Positions 9,157 to 20,262 of a stretch of 37,183 nt of DNA are shown piece by piece. The notes under the pieces were generated by a model. The model was not told the DNA's origin and searched no databases. It worked only from the letters and a program-made list of their open reading frames with translations. Origin of the DNA: an uncultured Pseudomonadota bacterium (GTDB taxonomy: Bacteria > Pseudomonadota > Gammaproteobacteria > Methylococcales > Methylomonadaceae); assembly GCA_903834465.1 (NCBI GenBank), contig CAILJB010000134.1, positions 1 to 37,183 of the forward strand, given 5' to 3'. The translations under genes were made by a program, and so were the position numbers. How positions within the stretch are numbered: position 1 is the stretch's first letter; the number at the start of each line of letters is the position of its first letter.

Positions 9157-10479
9157 GTGAGTGTATCAAGAGCGCAAATGGCAAGTAAAACGGGCGATTT
9201 TTCAGAATTAAAAGCACGTTTGCTTTTTGTTTTGGGAGCTTTCATTGTTTATCGCGTTGGAGCGCATATTCCGGTTCCCGGAATTGATCCCAAAGCGTTA
9301 GCCGCCATGTTTGAACAACAAAGTGGCTCCATCCTTGACATGTTTAATATGTTTTCGGGTGGTGCGTTAATGCGATTGAGTTTGTTTGCGCTGGGTATTA
9401 TGCCTTACATCTCCGCCTCTATTATTATGCAGTTAATGACGGTTGTTATTCCGTCAATGGAACAAATAAAGAAAGAAGGTGAGCTGGGACGACGTAAAAT
9501 TTCCCAGTTTACTCGCTATGGTACTGTCGTTTTAGCGACATTTCAGGCGATTGGTATTTCTTTAGCATTACAAAATCAAACAGCAGGTGGTTTATCTGTT
9601 GTATTGAGTCCTGGTTTTAGCTTTATTGCGATTACTACGATTACATTGGTCACAGGTACTATTTTCTTAATGTGGTTAGGCGAACAGGTGACTGAACGTG
9701 GCATTGGAAATGGTATTTCGATGATTATCTTTGCCGGTATTGTTTCTGGTTTGCCTAAAGCAATTGGTAGCACGTTTGAACTTGTCCGAACTGGTGAAAT
9801 GAGTAGTGCATTTATTGTATTGCTATTTTTGATTTCGATTTCTGTGACCATGCTCGTAGTGTTTGTCGAGCGCGGGCAACGTCGTATTTTGATTAACTAT
9901 CCTAAAAGACAGCAGGGACGTAAGCTCTATGCGGGTCAGAGTAGCTTTTTACCACTTAAGTTGAATATGGCAGGCGTTATTCCTCCCATCTTCGCGTCAA
10001 GTATCATTCTTTTTCCAGCAACAATTGCTGGATGGTTTGGTAAAAGTGAAGGATTTGGATGGTTACAAGATATTGCAACCTTGCTTTCGCCAGGTCAGCC
10101 GGTTTATGTTATCTTTTACGCACTGGCAATTGTTTTCTTCTGCTTCTTTTATACCGCTTTGGTGTTTAATTCTAAAGAAACAGCGGATAACCTGAAAAAA
10201 TCTGGGGCTTTTTTACCTGGTATTCGACCAGGCGCACAAACAAGTGTTTATATTGATAAAGTTATGACGCGATTGACCTTAATTGGCGCATTTTATATCA
10301 CGCTTGTTTGTTTGTTACCCGAATTTTTAATTGTTTATTGGAATGTTCCCTTTTATTTTGGTGGAACATCATTGTTAATTATTGTTGTTGTCGTGATGGA
10401 TTTTATTTCACAAATGCAAACGCATGTTATGTCGCAACAGTATGAAGGTTTAATGAAGAAGGCTAACCTTAAAAAGTAA
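9157..10479 (+). CDS. secY: Protein translocase subunit SecY
   Basis: SecY is the channel subunit of the SecYEG translocon in the inner membrane. The 440 residues (E. coli 443) contain about ten hydrophobic segments. Motifs include the plug-region [31 protein letters not shown] and the cytosolic loops [17 protein letters not shown] and FLPGIRPG. The start used is GTG at 9157, directly abutting the rplO stop. An ATG seven codons in (9178) would also give a plausible N-terminus, and the sequence does not decide between them. Confidence 0.97.
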   Translation: MSVSRAQMASKTGDFSELKARLLFVLGAFIVYRVGAHIPVPGIDPKALAAMFEQQSGSILDMFNMFSGGALMRLSLFALGIMPYISASIIMQLMTVVIPSMEQIKKEGELGRRKISQFTRYGTVVLATFQAIGISLALQNQTAGGLSVVLSPGFSFIAITTITLVTGTIFLMWLGEQVTERGIGNGISMIIFAGIVSGLPKAIGSTFELVRTGEMSSAFIVLLFLISISVTMLVVFVERGQRRILINYPKRQQGRKLYAGQSSFLPLKLNMAGVIPPIFASSIILFPATIAGWFGKSEGFGWLQDIATLLSPGQPVYVIFYALAIVFFCFFYTALVFNSKETADNLKKSGAFLPGIRPGAQTSVYIDKVMTRLTLIGAFYITLVCLLPEFLIVYWNVPFYFGGTSLLIIVVVVMDFISQMQTHVMSQQYEGLMKKANLKK

Positions 10480-10522
10480 TGGTTAGCACGTTTATTGATA
10501 TTTAAGGGTCTTGGAGATTCCT

Positions 10523-10636
10523 ATGAAAGTTCGCGCTTCTGTGAAACCAATTTGCAGAAAATGCAAAATTGTAAAAAGAAATGGTGTTGTGAGAGTTATT
10601 TGTGAAGATGGCAGACACAAACAACGCCAAGGGTAA
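10523..10636 (+). CDS. rpmJ: 50S ribosomal protein L36 (zinc-binding type)
   Basis: L36 (bL36) is the smallest large-subunit protein. The 37 codons begin [20 protein letters not shown] and end RHKQRQG. Cys11, Cys14, Cys27 and His33 form the zinc site, so this is the zinc-dependent form. It lies 43 bases after secY, preceded by TTGGAGATTCCT as ribosome-binding site. It closes the spc set; the next gene is rpsM, behind a promoter. Confidence 0.97.
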   Translation: MKVRASVKPICRKCKIVKRNGVVRVICEDGRHKQRQG

Positions 10637-10642
10637 TTTTAA

Positions 10643-10670
10643 TTGCTCAATCATTGCAATATGTTATAAT
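10643..10670 (+). promoter_or_regulatory. Candidate promoter of the alpha (rpsM-rplQ) set
   Basis: TTGCTC at 10643-10648 and a perfect TATAAT at 10665-10670 are 16 bases apart, in the 76-base gap between rpmJ and rpsM. This is the only strong -10 box I see inside the ribosomal block. It would start transcription about 35-40 bases before rpsM. The -35 box matches consensus at only three positions. Confidence 0.6.
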
Positions 10671-10693
10671 CATATGCTTAACCTTAGAATCCG

Positions 10694-10707
10694 TACTCAG
10701 GGGAGTA
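10694..10707 (+). promoter_or_regulatory. Hairpin over the rpsM ribosome-binding site
   Basis: TACTC at 10694-10698 pairs with GAGTA at 10703-10707 around an AGGG loop. The AGGGGAG Shine-Dalgarno at 10699-10705 is held in this loop and stem, 7 bases before the rpsM ATG. In E. coli the alpha-operon leader is controlled by S4 binding at the rpsM start. This hairpin could be part of a similar but shorter control element; that role is inferred. Confidence 0.4.
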
Positions 10708-10712
10708 TTTAA

Positions 10713-11069
10713 ATGGCACGTATCGCCGGGATAAATGTACCAGACCACAAACATGCTGTTATCGCGTTGACTGCGATTTATGGTATCGGTCGTCAAACTG
10801 CAAGTGAAATTTGTAGCGAAGTAGGTGTGTTGCCTTCGGTAAAAATCAAAGATCTGGCTGAAGATAAATTAGAAGCTATTCGTAGCGTTATTGCAAAAAT
10901 GACGGTTGAAGGCGATCTTCGTCGTGAAGTTTCTATGAATATCAAACGTTTGATGGATCTTGGTTGTTATCGCGGAATAAGACACCGTAGAGGTTTACCA
11001 TTGAGAGGGCAACGCACTAGAACGAACGCGCGTACTCGCAAAGGACCTCGTAAACCAATTAAAAAATAA
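10713..11069 (+). CDS. rpsM: 30S ribosomal protein S13
   Basis: S13 (uS13) is in the head of the 30S subunit and contacts P-site tRNA and L5. It has 118 residues, as in E. coli. The [20 protein letters not shown] start and the C-terminal [24 protein letters not shown] tail are diagnostic. It is the first gene of the alpha set and has its own candidate promoter. A hairpin covers its ribosome-binding site. Confidence 0.98.
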   Translation: MARIAGINVPDHKHAVIALTAIYGIGRQTASEICSEVGVLPSVKIKDLAEDKLEAIRSVIAKMTVEGDLRREVSMNIKRLMDLGCYRGIRHRRGLPLRGQRTRTNARTRKGPRKPIKK

Positions 11070-11081
11070 GAGTCTGAACTA

Positions 11082-11468
11082 ATGGCTAGTCAAAATCGTT
11101 CAAGAAAACGTATTAAAAAAGAAGTTGCCGATGGTATCGCGCACGTCCATGCGTCGTTCAATAACACCATCGTCACCATTACCGATAGAAAAGGTAATGC
11201 ACTTTCTTGGGCCACTTCAGGTGGTTCAGGATTTCGCGGATCACGAAAAAGTACACCTTTTGCCGCACAGGTTGCCGCTGAAAAAGCGGGCGCAGTTGCA
11301 CAAGAATATGGCATGAAAAATCTTGATGTGTTAATTAAAGGTCCTGGACCTGGTCGTGAGTCTGCCGTGCGTTCTTTAAACAACTTGGGCTTTAAAATTA
11401 ACAATATTATTGATGTGACGCCAATTCCGCATAACGGTTGCCGTCCCCCTAAAAAACGCCGCGTGTAG
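11082..11468 (+). CDS. rpsK: 30S ribosomal protein S11
   Basis: S11 (uS11) lies on the platform of the 30S subunit near the E site. It has 128 residues (E. coli 129). Typical segments are [59 protein letters not shown] and the terminal [12 protein letters not shown]. It follows rpsM by 12 bases. The upstream sequence has no strong Shine-Dalgarno, which may mean coupling to rpsM. Confidence 0.98.
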   Translation: MASQNRSRKRIKKEVADGIAHVHASFNNTIVTITDRKGNALSWATSGGSGFRGSRKSTPFAAQVAAEKAGAVAQEYGMKNLDVLIKGPGPGRESAVRSLNNLGFKINNIIDVTPIPHNGCRPPKKRRV

Positions 11469-11486
11469 AGAAACTGGAGTACTAAC

Positions 11487-12107
11487 ATGGCAAGATATCT
11501 AGGACCTACCTGTAAGTTAAGCCGCAGAGAAGGCACCGATTTATTTTTGAAAAGCAGAGGGAAATCTCTGGAAAACAAATGTAAATTGGATCAAAGACCA
11601 GGTCAACACGGCACGAAACGAGCTAGAAATTCGGATTACGCAACACAGTTGCGTGCAAAACAACGCTTGCGTCGAATTTATGGCGTGCTGGAAAAACAAT
11701 TTAGAAATTACTATAAATCAGCTGATATGAAAAAAGGCGCGACAGGTGAGAATCTGTTGAATCTTTTAGAATCAAGACTCGATAACGTAGTGTATCGCAT
11801 GGGTTTTGCAAGCACTCGTGCTGAAGCACGTCAACTTGTTTCTCACAAATCGATTCAAGTAAATGGTTCGCTTATCAACGTACCGTCTTATCAGGTTTCA
11901 CCTGGTGATGTGTTGACGATCAGAGAAAAAGCTAAAAAACAACAACGCATTATTGATGCGTTAGCCGTGACTGAACAATACGGTTTCCCGTCTTGGGTGT
12001 CAGTTAATTCTAAAGAGATGTCTGGGACTTTTACCAGTTTGCCTGATAGAGTTGATTTAGGTACTGACATCAATGAACAACTTGTTGTGGAACTTTACTC
12101 TAAATAA
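11487..12107 (+). CDS. rpsD: 30S ribosomal protein S4
   Basis: S4 (uS4) nucleates 30S assembly, affects decoding accuracy and in E. coli represses the alpha operon. It has 206 residues, as in E. coli. The S4 RNA-binding domain covers about residues 94-157, with [24 protein letters not shown] and the VNG turn. [23 protein letters not shown] is the family N-terminus. rpsD lies within the set it would regulate. Confidence 0.98.
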   Translation: MARYLGPTCKLSRREGTDLFLKSRGKSLENKCKLDQRPGQHGTKRARNSDYATQLRAKQRLRRIYGVLEKQFRNYYKSADMKKGATGENLLNLLESRLDNVVYRMGFASTRAEARQLVSHKSIQVNGSLINVPSYQVSPGDVLTIREKAKKQQRIIDALAVTEQYGFPSWVSVNSKEMSGTFTSLPDRVDLGTDINEQLVVELYSK

Positions 12108-12128
12108 TTATAGTTCCGAGGAATACAA

Positions 12129-13142
12129 ATGCTTAGTTCTATCCCTAATTTGCTTAAACCTAAGTTGGTTGAGGTTGTAAGCGAGTCGCCAAATCACTCA
12201 AGGATCATCATAGAGCCTTTAGAGCGTGGCTTTGGGCATTCGTTGGGGAATGCGTTGAGACGTGTTCTTTTATCGACCATTCCAGGTTGTGCAGTTACCT
12301 CGGTGGAAATTGACGGCGTTTTACATGAATACACTACGATTGAAGGTGTGCATGAGGACGTTATTGATATTTTGCTAAATCTAAAGAAACTAGCAATTGT
12401 GGTTCATGCGAAAGATGAAGCAGAGTTGACGTTGTCTAAAAGCGGTGCTGGAGCAGTTACCGCCGCAGACATCAGCTTACCTTCTTTTGTAGAAATTTTA
12501 AATCCTGACTTAGTCATTGCTAATTTGACACAAGCAGGCGTGCTGAATATGAAAATTAGAGTGGGACGCGGACGCGGCTATGAGCCAGCGAGTGTTCGAA
12601 AATTGAATTCAGATGCTAATTTTCCAGTCGGTACGTTACAACTCGATGCTTCTTTTAGTCCTGTGATGCGTGTTGCTTATCAGGTGGAAAGTACGCGCGT
12701 TGAACAACGTACTAATTTAGATAAGTTGATTATTGACTTGGAAACGAACGGTACTGTTGACCCTGAGCAAACGATTAAGCTCGCGGCGACAATTATTCAC
12801 GATCAGCTTTCAGTGTTTGTCGATTTTGAGAAGGTGAGTGAACAACCTAGAGTTGAATATTCTTCACCGGATGAATCTATCGATCCTGTACTGTTACGTC
12901 CTGTGGATGATTTAGAATTGACAGTGCGTTCAGCGAACTGTTTGAAAGCTGAAAATATTTTTTATATCGGTGATTTAATTCAACGTACAGAGGTTGAGTT
13001 GTTGAAAACGCCTAATCTTGGTAGAAAATCGTTAACTGAAATTAAAGATATTCTAGCGTTGAAAGGGTTGTCATTGGGAATGCGCTTAGAAAATTGGCCA
13101 CCTGATAGTCTCGCCGAACATAATCAATCCATATCACATTAA
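12129..13142 (+). CDS. rpoA: RNA polymerase subunit alpha
   Basis: The alpha subunit dimerises to scaffold beta and beta-prime and binds UP elements and activators through its C-terminal domain. It has 337 residues (E. coli 329). The N-terminal domain includes [43 protein letters not shown] and GRGRGYEPA. The C-terminal domain starts near residue 255, with [23 protein letters not shown] and [16 protein letters not shown], the helix-hairpin-helix that binds DNA. It stands between rpsD and rplQ as usual. Confidence 0.98.
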   Translation: MLSSIPNLLKPKLVEVVSESPNHSRIIIEPLERGFGHSLGNALRRVLLSTIPGCAVTSVEIDGVLHEYTTIEGVHEDVIDILLNLKKLAIVVHAKDEAELTLSKSGAGAVTAADISLPSFVEILNPDLVIANLTQAGVLNMKIRVGRGRGYEPASVRKLNSDANFPVGTLQLDASFSPVMRVAYQVESTRVEQRTNLDKLIIDLETNGTVDPEQTIKLAATIIHDQLSVFVDFEKVSEQPRVEYSSPDESIDPVLLRPVDDLELTVRSANCLKAENIFYIGDLIQRTEVELLKTPNLGRKSLTEIKDILALKGLSLGMRLENWPPDSLAEHNQSISH

Positions 13143-13161
13143 ATTTTAGGTTATTCTTAAC

Positions 13162-13524
13162 ATGAGACATCGTAAATCCGGTAGACAACTCAATATGAAC
13201 AGCAGCCACCGTAAGGCGCTGTTTAGCAACATGGCAAACTCATTATTTAAACATGAGTTGATTAAAACTACATTGCCAAAAGCAAAAGAACTTAGAGGTT
13301 TTGCTGAACCTTTAATTACGTTGTCAAAAGAAGACAGCGTGGCTAAAAGACGTTTAGCATTTGCGCGTTTGCGTGATCGTGACATGGTAACTAAATTGTT
13401 TAACGAATTAGGTCCACGTTACAAAAATAGAGCCGGCGGTTATTTACGCATTATGAAATGCGGCTTTAGAGCAGGCGACAATGCGCCAATGGCGTATGTG
13501 GAACTTGTTGATAGAGAAGCATAA
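13162..13524 (+). CDS. rplQ: 50S ribosomal protein L17
   Basis: L17 (bL17) lies near the tunnel exit. It has 120 residues (E. coli 127). [28 protein letters not shown] is the family N-terminus and [35 protein letters not shown] the C-terminal core. It is the last gene of the ribosomal block and is followed by a strong terminator. Confidence 0.98.
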   Translation: MRHRKSGRQLNMNSSHRKALFSNMANSLFKHELIKTTLPKAKELRGFAEPLITLSKEDSVAKRRLAFARLRDRDMVTKLFNELGPRYKNRAGGYLRIMKCGFRAGDNAPMAYVELVDREA

Positions 13525-13547
13525 GCGTATCGAATTTCTGTTAAAAA

Positions 13548-13575
13548 AAACGCCTGTTAAACAGGCGTTTTTTTT
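13548..13575. terminator. Bidirectional terminator between rplQ and dapB
   Basis: CGCCTGT at 13551-13557 pairs with ACAGGCG at 13561-13567 around a TAA loop. The stem is flanked by eight A before and nine T after, so it works as an intrinsic terminator on both strands. It closes the rplQ-ended operon on the plus strand and the dnaJ-dapB operon on the minus strand. Confidence 0.93.
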
Positions 13576-13585
13576 TGCTTCATTT

Positions 13586-15542
<1,957 letters not shown>

Positions 15543-15594
15543 AGACCTTAGTGTTGATAATTGAAAATATTAAATTTAAAAGGGATGTGGCTAC

Positions 15595-15622
15595 ATTATA
15601 AGGGCAATGCGGATGTTTTAAA
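15595..15622 (-). promoter_or_regulatory. Candidate dnaJ-dapB promoter
   Basis: On the minus strand a perfect TATAAT (15600-15595) lies 16 bases after TTTAAA (15622-15617), about 55 bases before the dnaJ ATG. The -10 region reads CCCTTATAATG, which also resembles the heat-shock sigma-32 box CCCCATNT. Either reading is possible. rpoH, the heat-shock sigma gene, is also in this window. Confidence 0.45.
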
Positions 15623-15633
15623 CCGTTCCGCTT

Positions 15634-16935
15634 TCACGACATATTTTTAATGATGTGATGAATACGTTTAAAACCCAAGCCAATGCCGATTAAAATGAAT
15701 GGCACAGATGCACCTTCAATAATTTCTGGGCTGATGTGTAACCAGTTTAAAGCATGCAGGGCTTCTGCCATTGCCCGAATTAAACTCGCCGCGTAATACG
15801 TTATGGCAACAATCGAAATACCTTCGACCATTTGTTGCATTCGTAACTGCATTTTGGCGCGTAACGCCATTGAAGAGAGTAAACCTTGGTTTTGCCGTTC
15901 GATAATAATATCGACGCGCGTGCGTAATAATTGGCTGGCGTTTCCGACGCGTTCTGACAATGATTTAAAACGATTCGATGTGGAGCGACAGGTATTTACA
16001 GCAGGTTCAAGACGACGTTTGATAAATTCGCCGATGGTTTGAATACCTTGAATTCGCACTTCACGCAAATCAGTCAGGCGTTGCTCTACTAAATTGTAAT
16101 ACGCATTTGCCGCTTCAAAACGCAGGTGATTACTCGAAACGTGATTTTCAATTTCAGCCGCAAGCATAGTTAATTCATCGAGCAATTTTGCGTCATTGCC
16201 GGCGGATTGCGTCATCGCATTAGTAATCGTGTAAAGTTGCTGGTCGGCTTTCTTTAATTCGGGATAAAGTTTTCGCGCAATAGGAAACGCAAGCAAAGCG
16301 AGAACACGATAAACCTCTATTTCAAACAATCGGTGCAATAATCGTGCGCCTTGTTCAACACGCAAATCTTTATCCACAATTAAAAAACGACTAAACCCAT
16401 CGACATGAATACGAAAATCCGTAAACACACATGCTGCCCCACCTGTTACCGTCGAACCGACCAGTGGATTATTCGCAAAATACGGCGCAATTTCAGTTAA
16501 ACCAAGCATTGAATCATCGTTTTCGCTTGCAGAAATAATGGTTGCGTGTGTTGCTACAAGAATTGTTCCCGTCAATGCTGCTAACCAATCAACTGGTACT
16601 TTTTTTAACGCGGGGGAGGCGAATGGTTTTTCTTCTGCACCTTGCACATAAAAGGTATAGGTACTAAATTCGCCGTGCTGTTCCCAGCGAATTTGAAACG
16701 AATCAAATGTCGCACTGAAATGATCGGCATCGAGTGCCGGTGCGGCTACACCAAAACGTTCACAAAGCTGGCTTAAATGTTGCCGTTCGTGGATTTTTTC
16801 TTCGCCCGAACGCGATAAGGCTAAATGACTGGCACGCACAGGCAAGCCCAGAATTAACGACGAACGCGCATGAACTTCGTTGTGCAACACAAAACGTTGT
16901 GCGTGATTTTCAGGAATAGGATAAACAGTGGTCAC
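15634..16935 (-). CDS. DUF3422 family membrane protein
   Basis: This 433-residue protein resembles the DUF3422 family, which has no assigned function. The conserved N-terminal HNEVHARSSLILGLPVRASHL segment is the clearest match, followed by a middle part resembling a folded soluble domain. The last 70 residues hold two hydrophobic segments (about 372-392 and 408-425), so it probably anchors in the membrane by its C-terminus. It is the only gene between the DUF2892-type gene and dnaJ on this strand, 91 bases before dnaJ. No cofactor or catalytic motif is visible. The family call is from memory of the N-terminal motif. Confidence 0.75.
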   Translation of the reverse strand: MTTVYPIPENHAQRFVLHNEVHARSSLILGLPVRASHLALSRSGEEKIHERQHLSQLCERFGVAAPALDADHFSATFDSFQIRWEQHGEFSTYTFYVQGAEEKPFASPALKKVPVDWLAALTGTILVATHATIISASENDDSMLGLTEIAPYFANNPLVGSTVTGGAACVFTDFRIHVDGFSRFLIVDKDLRVEQGARLLHRLFEIEVYRVLALLAFPIARKLYPELKKADQQLYTITNAMTQSAGNDAKLLDELTMLAAEIENHVSSNHLRFEAANAYYNLVEQRLTDLREVRIQGIQTIGEFIKRRLEPAVNTCRSTSNRFKSLSERVGNASQLLRTRVDIIIERQNQGLLSSMALRAKMQLRMQQMVEGISIVAITYYAASLIRAMAEALHALNWLHISPEIIEGASVPFILIGIGLGFKRIHHIIKNMS

Positions 16936-16974
16936 AAAAAATAGATTAGATAGGTCAGTAAAAGTCAGACGTGA

Positions 16975-17002
16975 CGCATTATCACATCGATATGATAATG
17001 CG
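16975..17002. repeat. 10-bp inverted repeat upstream of the DUF3422 gene
   Basis: CGCATTATCA at 16975-16984 pairs with TGATAATGCG at 16993-17002 around an eight-base loop. It lies 40-67 bases upstream of the DUF3422 start and just after the stop of the next minus-strand gene. There is no T-run after it on either strand, so an operator or mRNA hairpin is more likely than an intrinsic terminator. Confidence 0.5.
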
Positions 17003-17022
17003 CTAACGTGAGCAAAATGCGA

Positions 17023-17223
17023 TTATTTTTGAACCGCAGAACAAAGTGGACACCAGCCAGAATAGCCGGATGCGGTGGCAATTAAACCGATTAACAATAA
17101 AGGTATGCTTGCTGTGAAGACAGATGCTACCAATGCAGCCACACCACCGTATAAACGGTATTTTTTTTGTTTGTCGTCTAAGTTCAATTCAAATTTAAAC
17201 AAACGTTTATAATCAAAACTCAT
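17023..17223 (-). CDS. Small DUF2892-like (YgaP-type) inner membrane protein
   Basis: The 66 residues start with a charged segment (about 1-24) followed by two hydrophobic helices (about 26-41 and 43-56) and a WCPLCSAV ending. The C-terminal C-P-x-C/Y-S pattern after a glycine-rich hairpin is what DUF2892 proteins show. No enzymatic domain is attached. It is transcribed away from uvrD. AAGG 8 bases before the ATG serves as ribosome-binding site. Function is unknown. Confidence 0.6.
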   Translation of the reverse strand: MSFDYKRLFKFELNLDDKQKKYRLYGGVAALVASVFTASIPLLLIGLIATASGYSGWCPLCSAVQK

Positions 17224-17261
17224 TTTAAAACCTTCTCTGTATAATATTGTTATTGAAAAAC

Positions 17262-17280
17262 AAACCGAAATAATCGGTTT
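17262..17280. repeat. Inverted repeat between the DUF2892-like gene and uvrD
   Basis: AAACCGA at 17262-17268 pairs with TCGGTTT at 17274-17280 around AATAA. It lies in the divergent promoter region, 50 bases before the uvrD ATG. It could be an operator or the base of a leader hairpin. There is no uridine tract on the uvrD side. Confidence 0.4.
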
Positions 17281-17330
17281 TGTCTGCCTTGAAACTATAC
17301 ACAGCTGCTAAAAATCTGCAATCAAAAATT

Positions 17331-19511
17331 ATGGATATAAACCCAATTATCGCTCCACTCAATGACGCACAACGCGAAGCGGTCACTGCGCCTTCACAAG
17401 CCATGCTGGTTTTAGCCGGTGCAGGCAGTGGAAAAACGCGCGTATTAGTACATCGCATTGTTTGGCAAATTCAAGTCAATGATGTATCACCGCAAAGCAT
17501 TCTCGCGGTGACGTTTACAAATAAAGCGGCTAATGAAATGCGCGGACGAATTGAAACGTTGGTGGAAAATAACGCGTCTGCCATGTGGATTGGCACGTTT
17601 CATGGTATTGCACACCGTTTGTTGCGCCGTCATGCCGAGCAAGCGGGTTTGCAAAAGAACTTTCAAGTTCTCGATTCCAATGACCAGCAACGTTTGATTA
17701 AGCGTTTGTTGACCGATTTGAATATCGATGAAAAAGAATTGCCTGTCAAAGAAATTCAATGGTTTATCAATGAACAAAAAGATGCCGGTTTGCGCTGCAA
17801 AGATTTATTAGAAACAACAGACAATAATACGCGCCGATTTCTGCAAATTTATCGAGAATACGAAATACGCTGCGAACGTTCGAGTTCCGTCGATTTTGCA
17901 GAACTATTATTGCGCGTTTATGAATTATTGCGCGATAACGAATCGTTGCGTACCCAATATCAAGAGCGATTCAGTCAAATTCATGTTGATGAGTTTCAAG
18001 ATACCAATCATATTCAATATGCGTGGCTGACGTTGCTTAGTCCGAATCGGGACAATATGTTTGTGGTTGGTGATGACGACCAAGCGATTTACGGTTGGCG
18101 TGGCGCGAAAATCGAAAATATTTACAAATTCCAACAGCATTATCCTAATCATAAAGTCATAAAATTAGAACAAAATTACCGTTCTACCAGCACGATTCTG
18201 AAAGCGGCAAACAAAATTATCGCTAACAATCAGGGACGAATCGGCAAATCGTTATGGACAGAGATGACGGAGGGCGAAAAGATTAGCGTTTATGCCGCCT
18301 ATGATGAAGTGGATGAAGCCAAATATGTGGTGGAACGCATTCGAAATTGGGTCGCAGCTGGTAATAAACGTAGCGACGTAGCGATTTTGTACCGTTCCAA
18401 CGCGCAATCGCGGCAATTTGAAGAACAGTTAATGCTCACTCAAACGCCGTATCGGGTTTATGGTGGCTTGCGATTTTTCGACCGAGCCGAAATTAAAAAT
18501 GCCTTAGCATATTTACGTTTACTCGAAACGCCTGATGACAATGTCTCGTTTGATCGCGTTATCAATACACCAACACGCGGCATTGGTTTGAAAACAATGG
18601 ACGAATTACGTCAATGTGCGGCAGAACAACAGGTTTCACTTTGGATGGCGGCGACGTTATTGCTTACGCAACAACGTTTGCCAAATCGTGCAGCGAATGC
18701 GTTAGTGAGTTTTTTGCATTTACTTGAGCAATTTGAACGTAAAACAGTCGGTTTATCTTTAAGTGAGAAAGTGCATTTTGTCATTGAACACAGCGGTTTG
18801 ATGGCATTTTATAATCAAGATAAAGTTGAAAAAAGTGCGGAAAAAGTCGAAAACTTAAAAGAATTGGTTAATGCGGCTGAATCATTCAAATACAGAGCAG
18901 ATGAAGAAGAAAATGCGTCAGAATTATCGGCATTTTTAAGTCGTGCCTCGTTGGAATCGGGCGAATCACAAGGTGATGAATTTGATGATTGCGTGCAATT
19001 GATGACGCTGCACACGGCGAAGGGTTTGGAATTTCGAGTCGTGTTTTTAGTCGGCATGGAAGAGGATTTATTCCCCGCGCAACAATCGAAAAGTAATGCA
19101 GGACGTTTAGAAGAAGAGCGGCGTTTATGCTACGTCGGTATTACGCGAGCGATGGAAAAATTGTATCTCTCACACGCGGAAAAACGTTTTTTGTATGGGC
19201 GAGAAACCTCGTCGAGTAAATCCCGTTTTTTAGGTGAACTACCTAAAGAATTATTAGAAGAAATTCGTCCGAAACGAGAAGTCTCGCGTCCCATTACCGC
19301 TAAATCCCCCACTTTTTCGACCTTTAAATTGCCGCCTGAAATTCAATCAGAGGGAAAATATAAAAAAGGTCAACATGTCAGCCACGAAATTTTTGGTAAA
19401 GGCATCATCGGAAATGTCGAAGGGGAAGGAAAAACGGAGCGAGTATTTGTTAAATTTCGAGAGGATTCACGGTGGTTATTGACGGCATATACGGAATTAA
19501 CCATATTGTAA
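17331..19511 (+). CDS. uvrD: DNA helicase II UvrD
   Basis: UvrD is the 3'-to-5' SF1 helicase of nucleotide excision repair and methyl-directed mismatch repair. I chose the ATG at 17331, which gives 726 residues (E. coli 720) and the E. coli-like start MDINPIIAPLNDAQREAV. A TTG 17 codons upstream would add an unrelated leader. Walker A AGAGSGKT is at 29-36 and Walker B DEFQDT at 220-225. VGDDDQAIYGWRG, QNYRST, QLMTLHTAKGLEF and EERRLCYVGITRA follow in SF1 order. The last 50 residues (GQHVSHEIFGKGIIGNVEG) form the Tudor-like UvrD C-terminus. No LexA box is visible upstream. Confidence 0.96.
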   Translation: MDINPIIAPLNDAQREAVTAPSQAMLVLAGAGSGKTRVLVHRIVWQIQVNDVSPQSILAVTFTNKAANEMRGRIETLVENNASAMWIGTFHGIAHRLLRRHAEQAGLQKNFQVLDSNDQQRLIKRLLTDLNIDEKELPVKEIQWFINEQKDAGLRCKDLLETTDNNTRRFLQIYREYEIRCERSSSVDFAELLLRVYELLRDNESLRTQYQERFSQIHVDEFQDTNHIQYAWLTLLSPNRDNMFVVGDDDQAIYGWRGAKIENIYKFQQHYPNHKVIKLEQNYRSTSTILKAANKIIANNQGRIGKSLWTEMTEGEKISVYAAYDEVDEAKYVVERIRNWVAAGNKRSDVAILYRSNAQSRQFEEQLMLTQTPYRVYGGLRFFDRAEIKNALAYLRLLETPDDNVSFDRVINTPTRGIGLKTMDELRQCAAEQQVSLWMAATLLLTQQRLPNRAANALVSFLHLLEQFERKTVGLSLSEKVHFVIEHSGLMAFYNQDKVEKSAEKVENLKELVNAAESFKYRADEEENASELSAFLSRASLESGESQGDEFDDCVQLMTLHTAKGLEFRVVFLVGMEEDLFPAQQSKSNAGRLEEERRLCYVGITRAMEKLYLSHAEKRFLYGRETSSSKSRFLGELPKELLEEIRPKREVSRPITAKSPTFSTFKLPPEIQSEGKYKKGQHVSHEIFGKGIIGNVEGEGKTERVFVKFREDSRWLLTAYTELTIL

Positions 19512-19513
19512 TT

Positions 19514-20248
19514 TCAATCAATACGATAGCAATATAACACCGTTTTGCGACGATCGTTCATCCGCAAAATACTTTCAGGTTGCCAATCTGGTGCGGGAAA
19601 TGAGGACGAAATAAATAACGTTCCTGAACGCATTTTACGTTTTATTTTTTCACTAACATCGGGCATGGCTAAAGGCGATAAAAACGCAAAAATCACGTCA
19701 TATTTTGCAAAATCCGCCGCAAAAAAGTTGCGGCGCGAAGCAGTGTAATTCAATAAACCTCGCCCGCGCCATGCACTGATTAACCACGGAAATGGCGCAC
19801 GTTCCCATGCTTCAACCTGTGTTTCAGGTAAATTTTTTGCGACGGGAATAGCCACTGAACCCACACCTGCACCCAAATCTGCAAATGTGAGAGCGTGTTC
19901 TTGTTGCAATAGGGTTATGACAGCTTGCGCGACTTCGGATGACGATAAGAAAAGCGGTACGTCACCACGAATTGTTCCCCAAAAAATCAGCGTCAACGTC
20001 ACCACAATGAACAAATACCACCACGCTGGTAAGGCGAGCGTAAAAAAAACAAACACGCTTGGCAAAAACAGCAAATGTATCGGAATCCACCACGTCGGTT
20101 GACGTAATAAAAGTGAACCGCCCACCGCTAAACCGCTTTGCGAAAATAGAAATACAATTGGATGATGAAAAATGGGAAGCCAATAAGCCAAACCAACGGT
20201 GAGCAACAGTGCCGGCATTTGACAGGCGAGGGCGCGTAATAGAATCAT
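19514..20248 (-). CDS. Membrane-anchored SAM-dependent methyltransferase-like protein
   Basis: The first 95 residues are four hydrophobic segments, including two Trp-rich ones (PTWWIPIHLLFLPSVFVFF and AWWYLFIVVTLTLIFWG). A soluble class I methyltransferase fold follows, with motif I ADLGAGVGSVAIPVA at about residues 120-134 and an acidic residue in VEAWERAPF that would bind the SAM ribose. The substrate is unknown. The ATG at 20248 is preferred over a TTG two codons earlier. It converges with uvrD, only 2 bases apart, and follows the XRE regulator by 14 bases, so the two are probably cotranscribed. Confidence 0.7.
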   Translation of the reverse strand: MILLRALACQMPALLLTVGLAYWLPIFHHPIVFLFSQSGLAVGGSLLLRQPTWWIPIHLLFLPSVFVFFTLALPAWWYLFIVVTLTLIFWGTIRGDVPLFLSSSEVAQAVITLLQQEHALTFADLGAGVGSVAIPVAKNLPETQVEAWERAPFPWLISAWRGRGLLNYTASRRNFFAADFAKYDVIFAFLSPLAMPDVSEKIKRKMRSGTLFISSSFPAPDWQPESILRMNDRRKTVLYCYRID

Positions 20249-20262
20249 AAACAATAGTCTGT

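Noticed and set aside
17230-17330. LexA (SOS) box upstream of uvrD
   Set aside because: Only a CTGT half-site is found at about 17236, without ACAG at the required distance.
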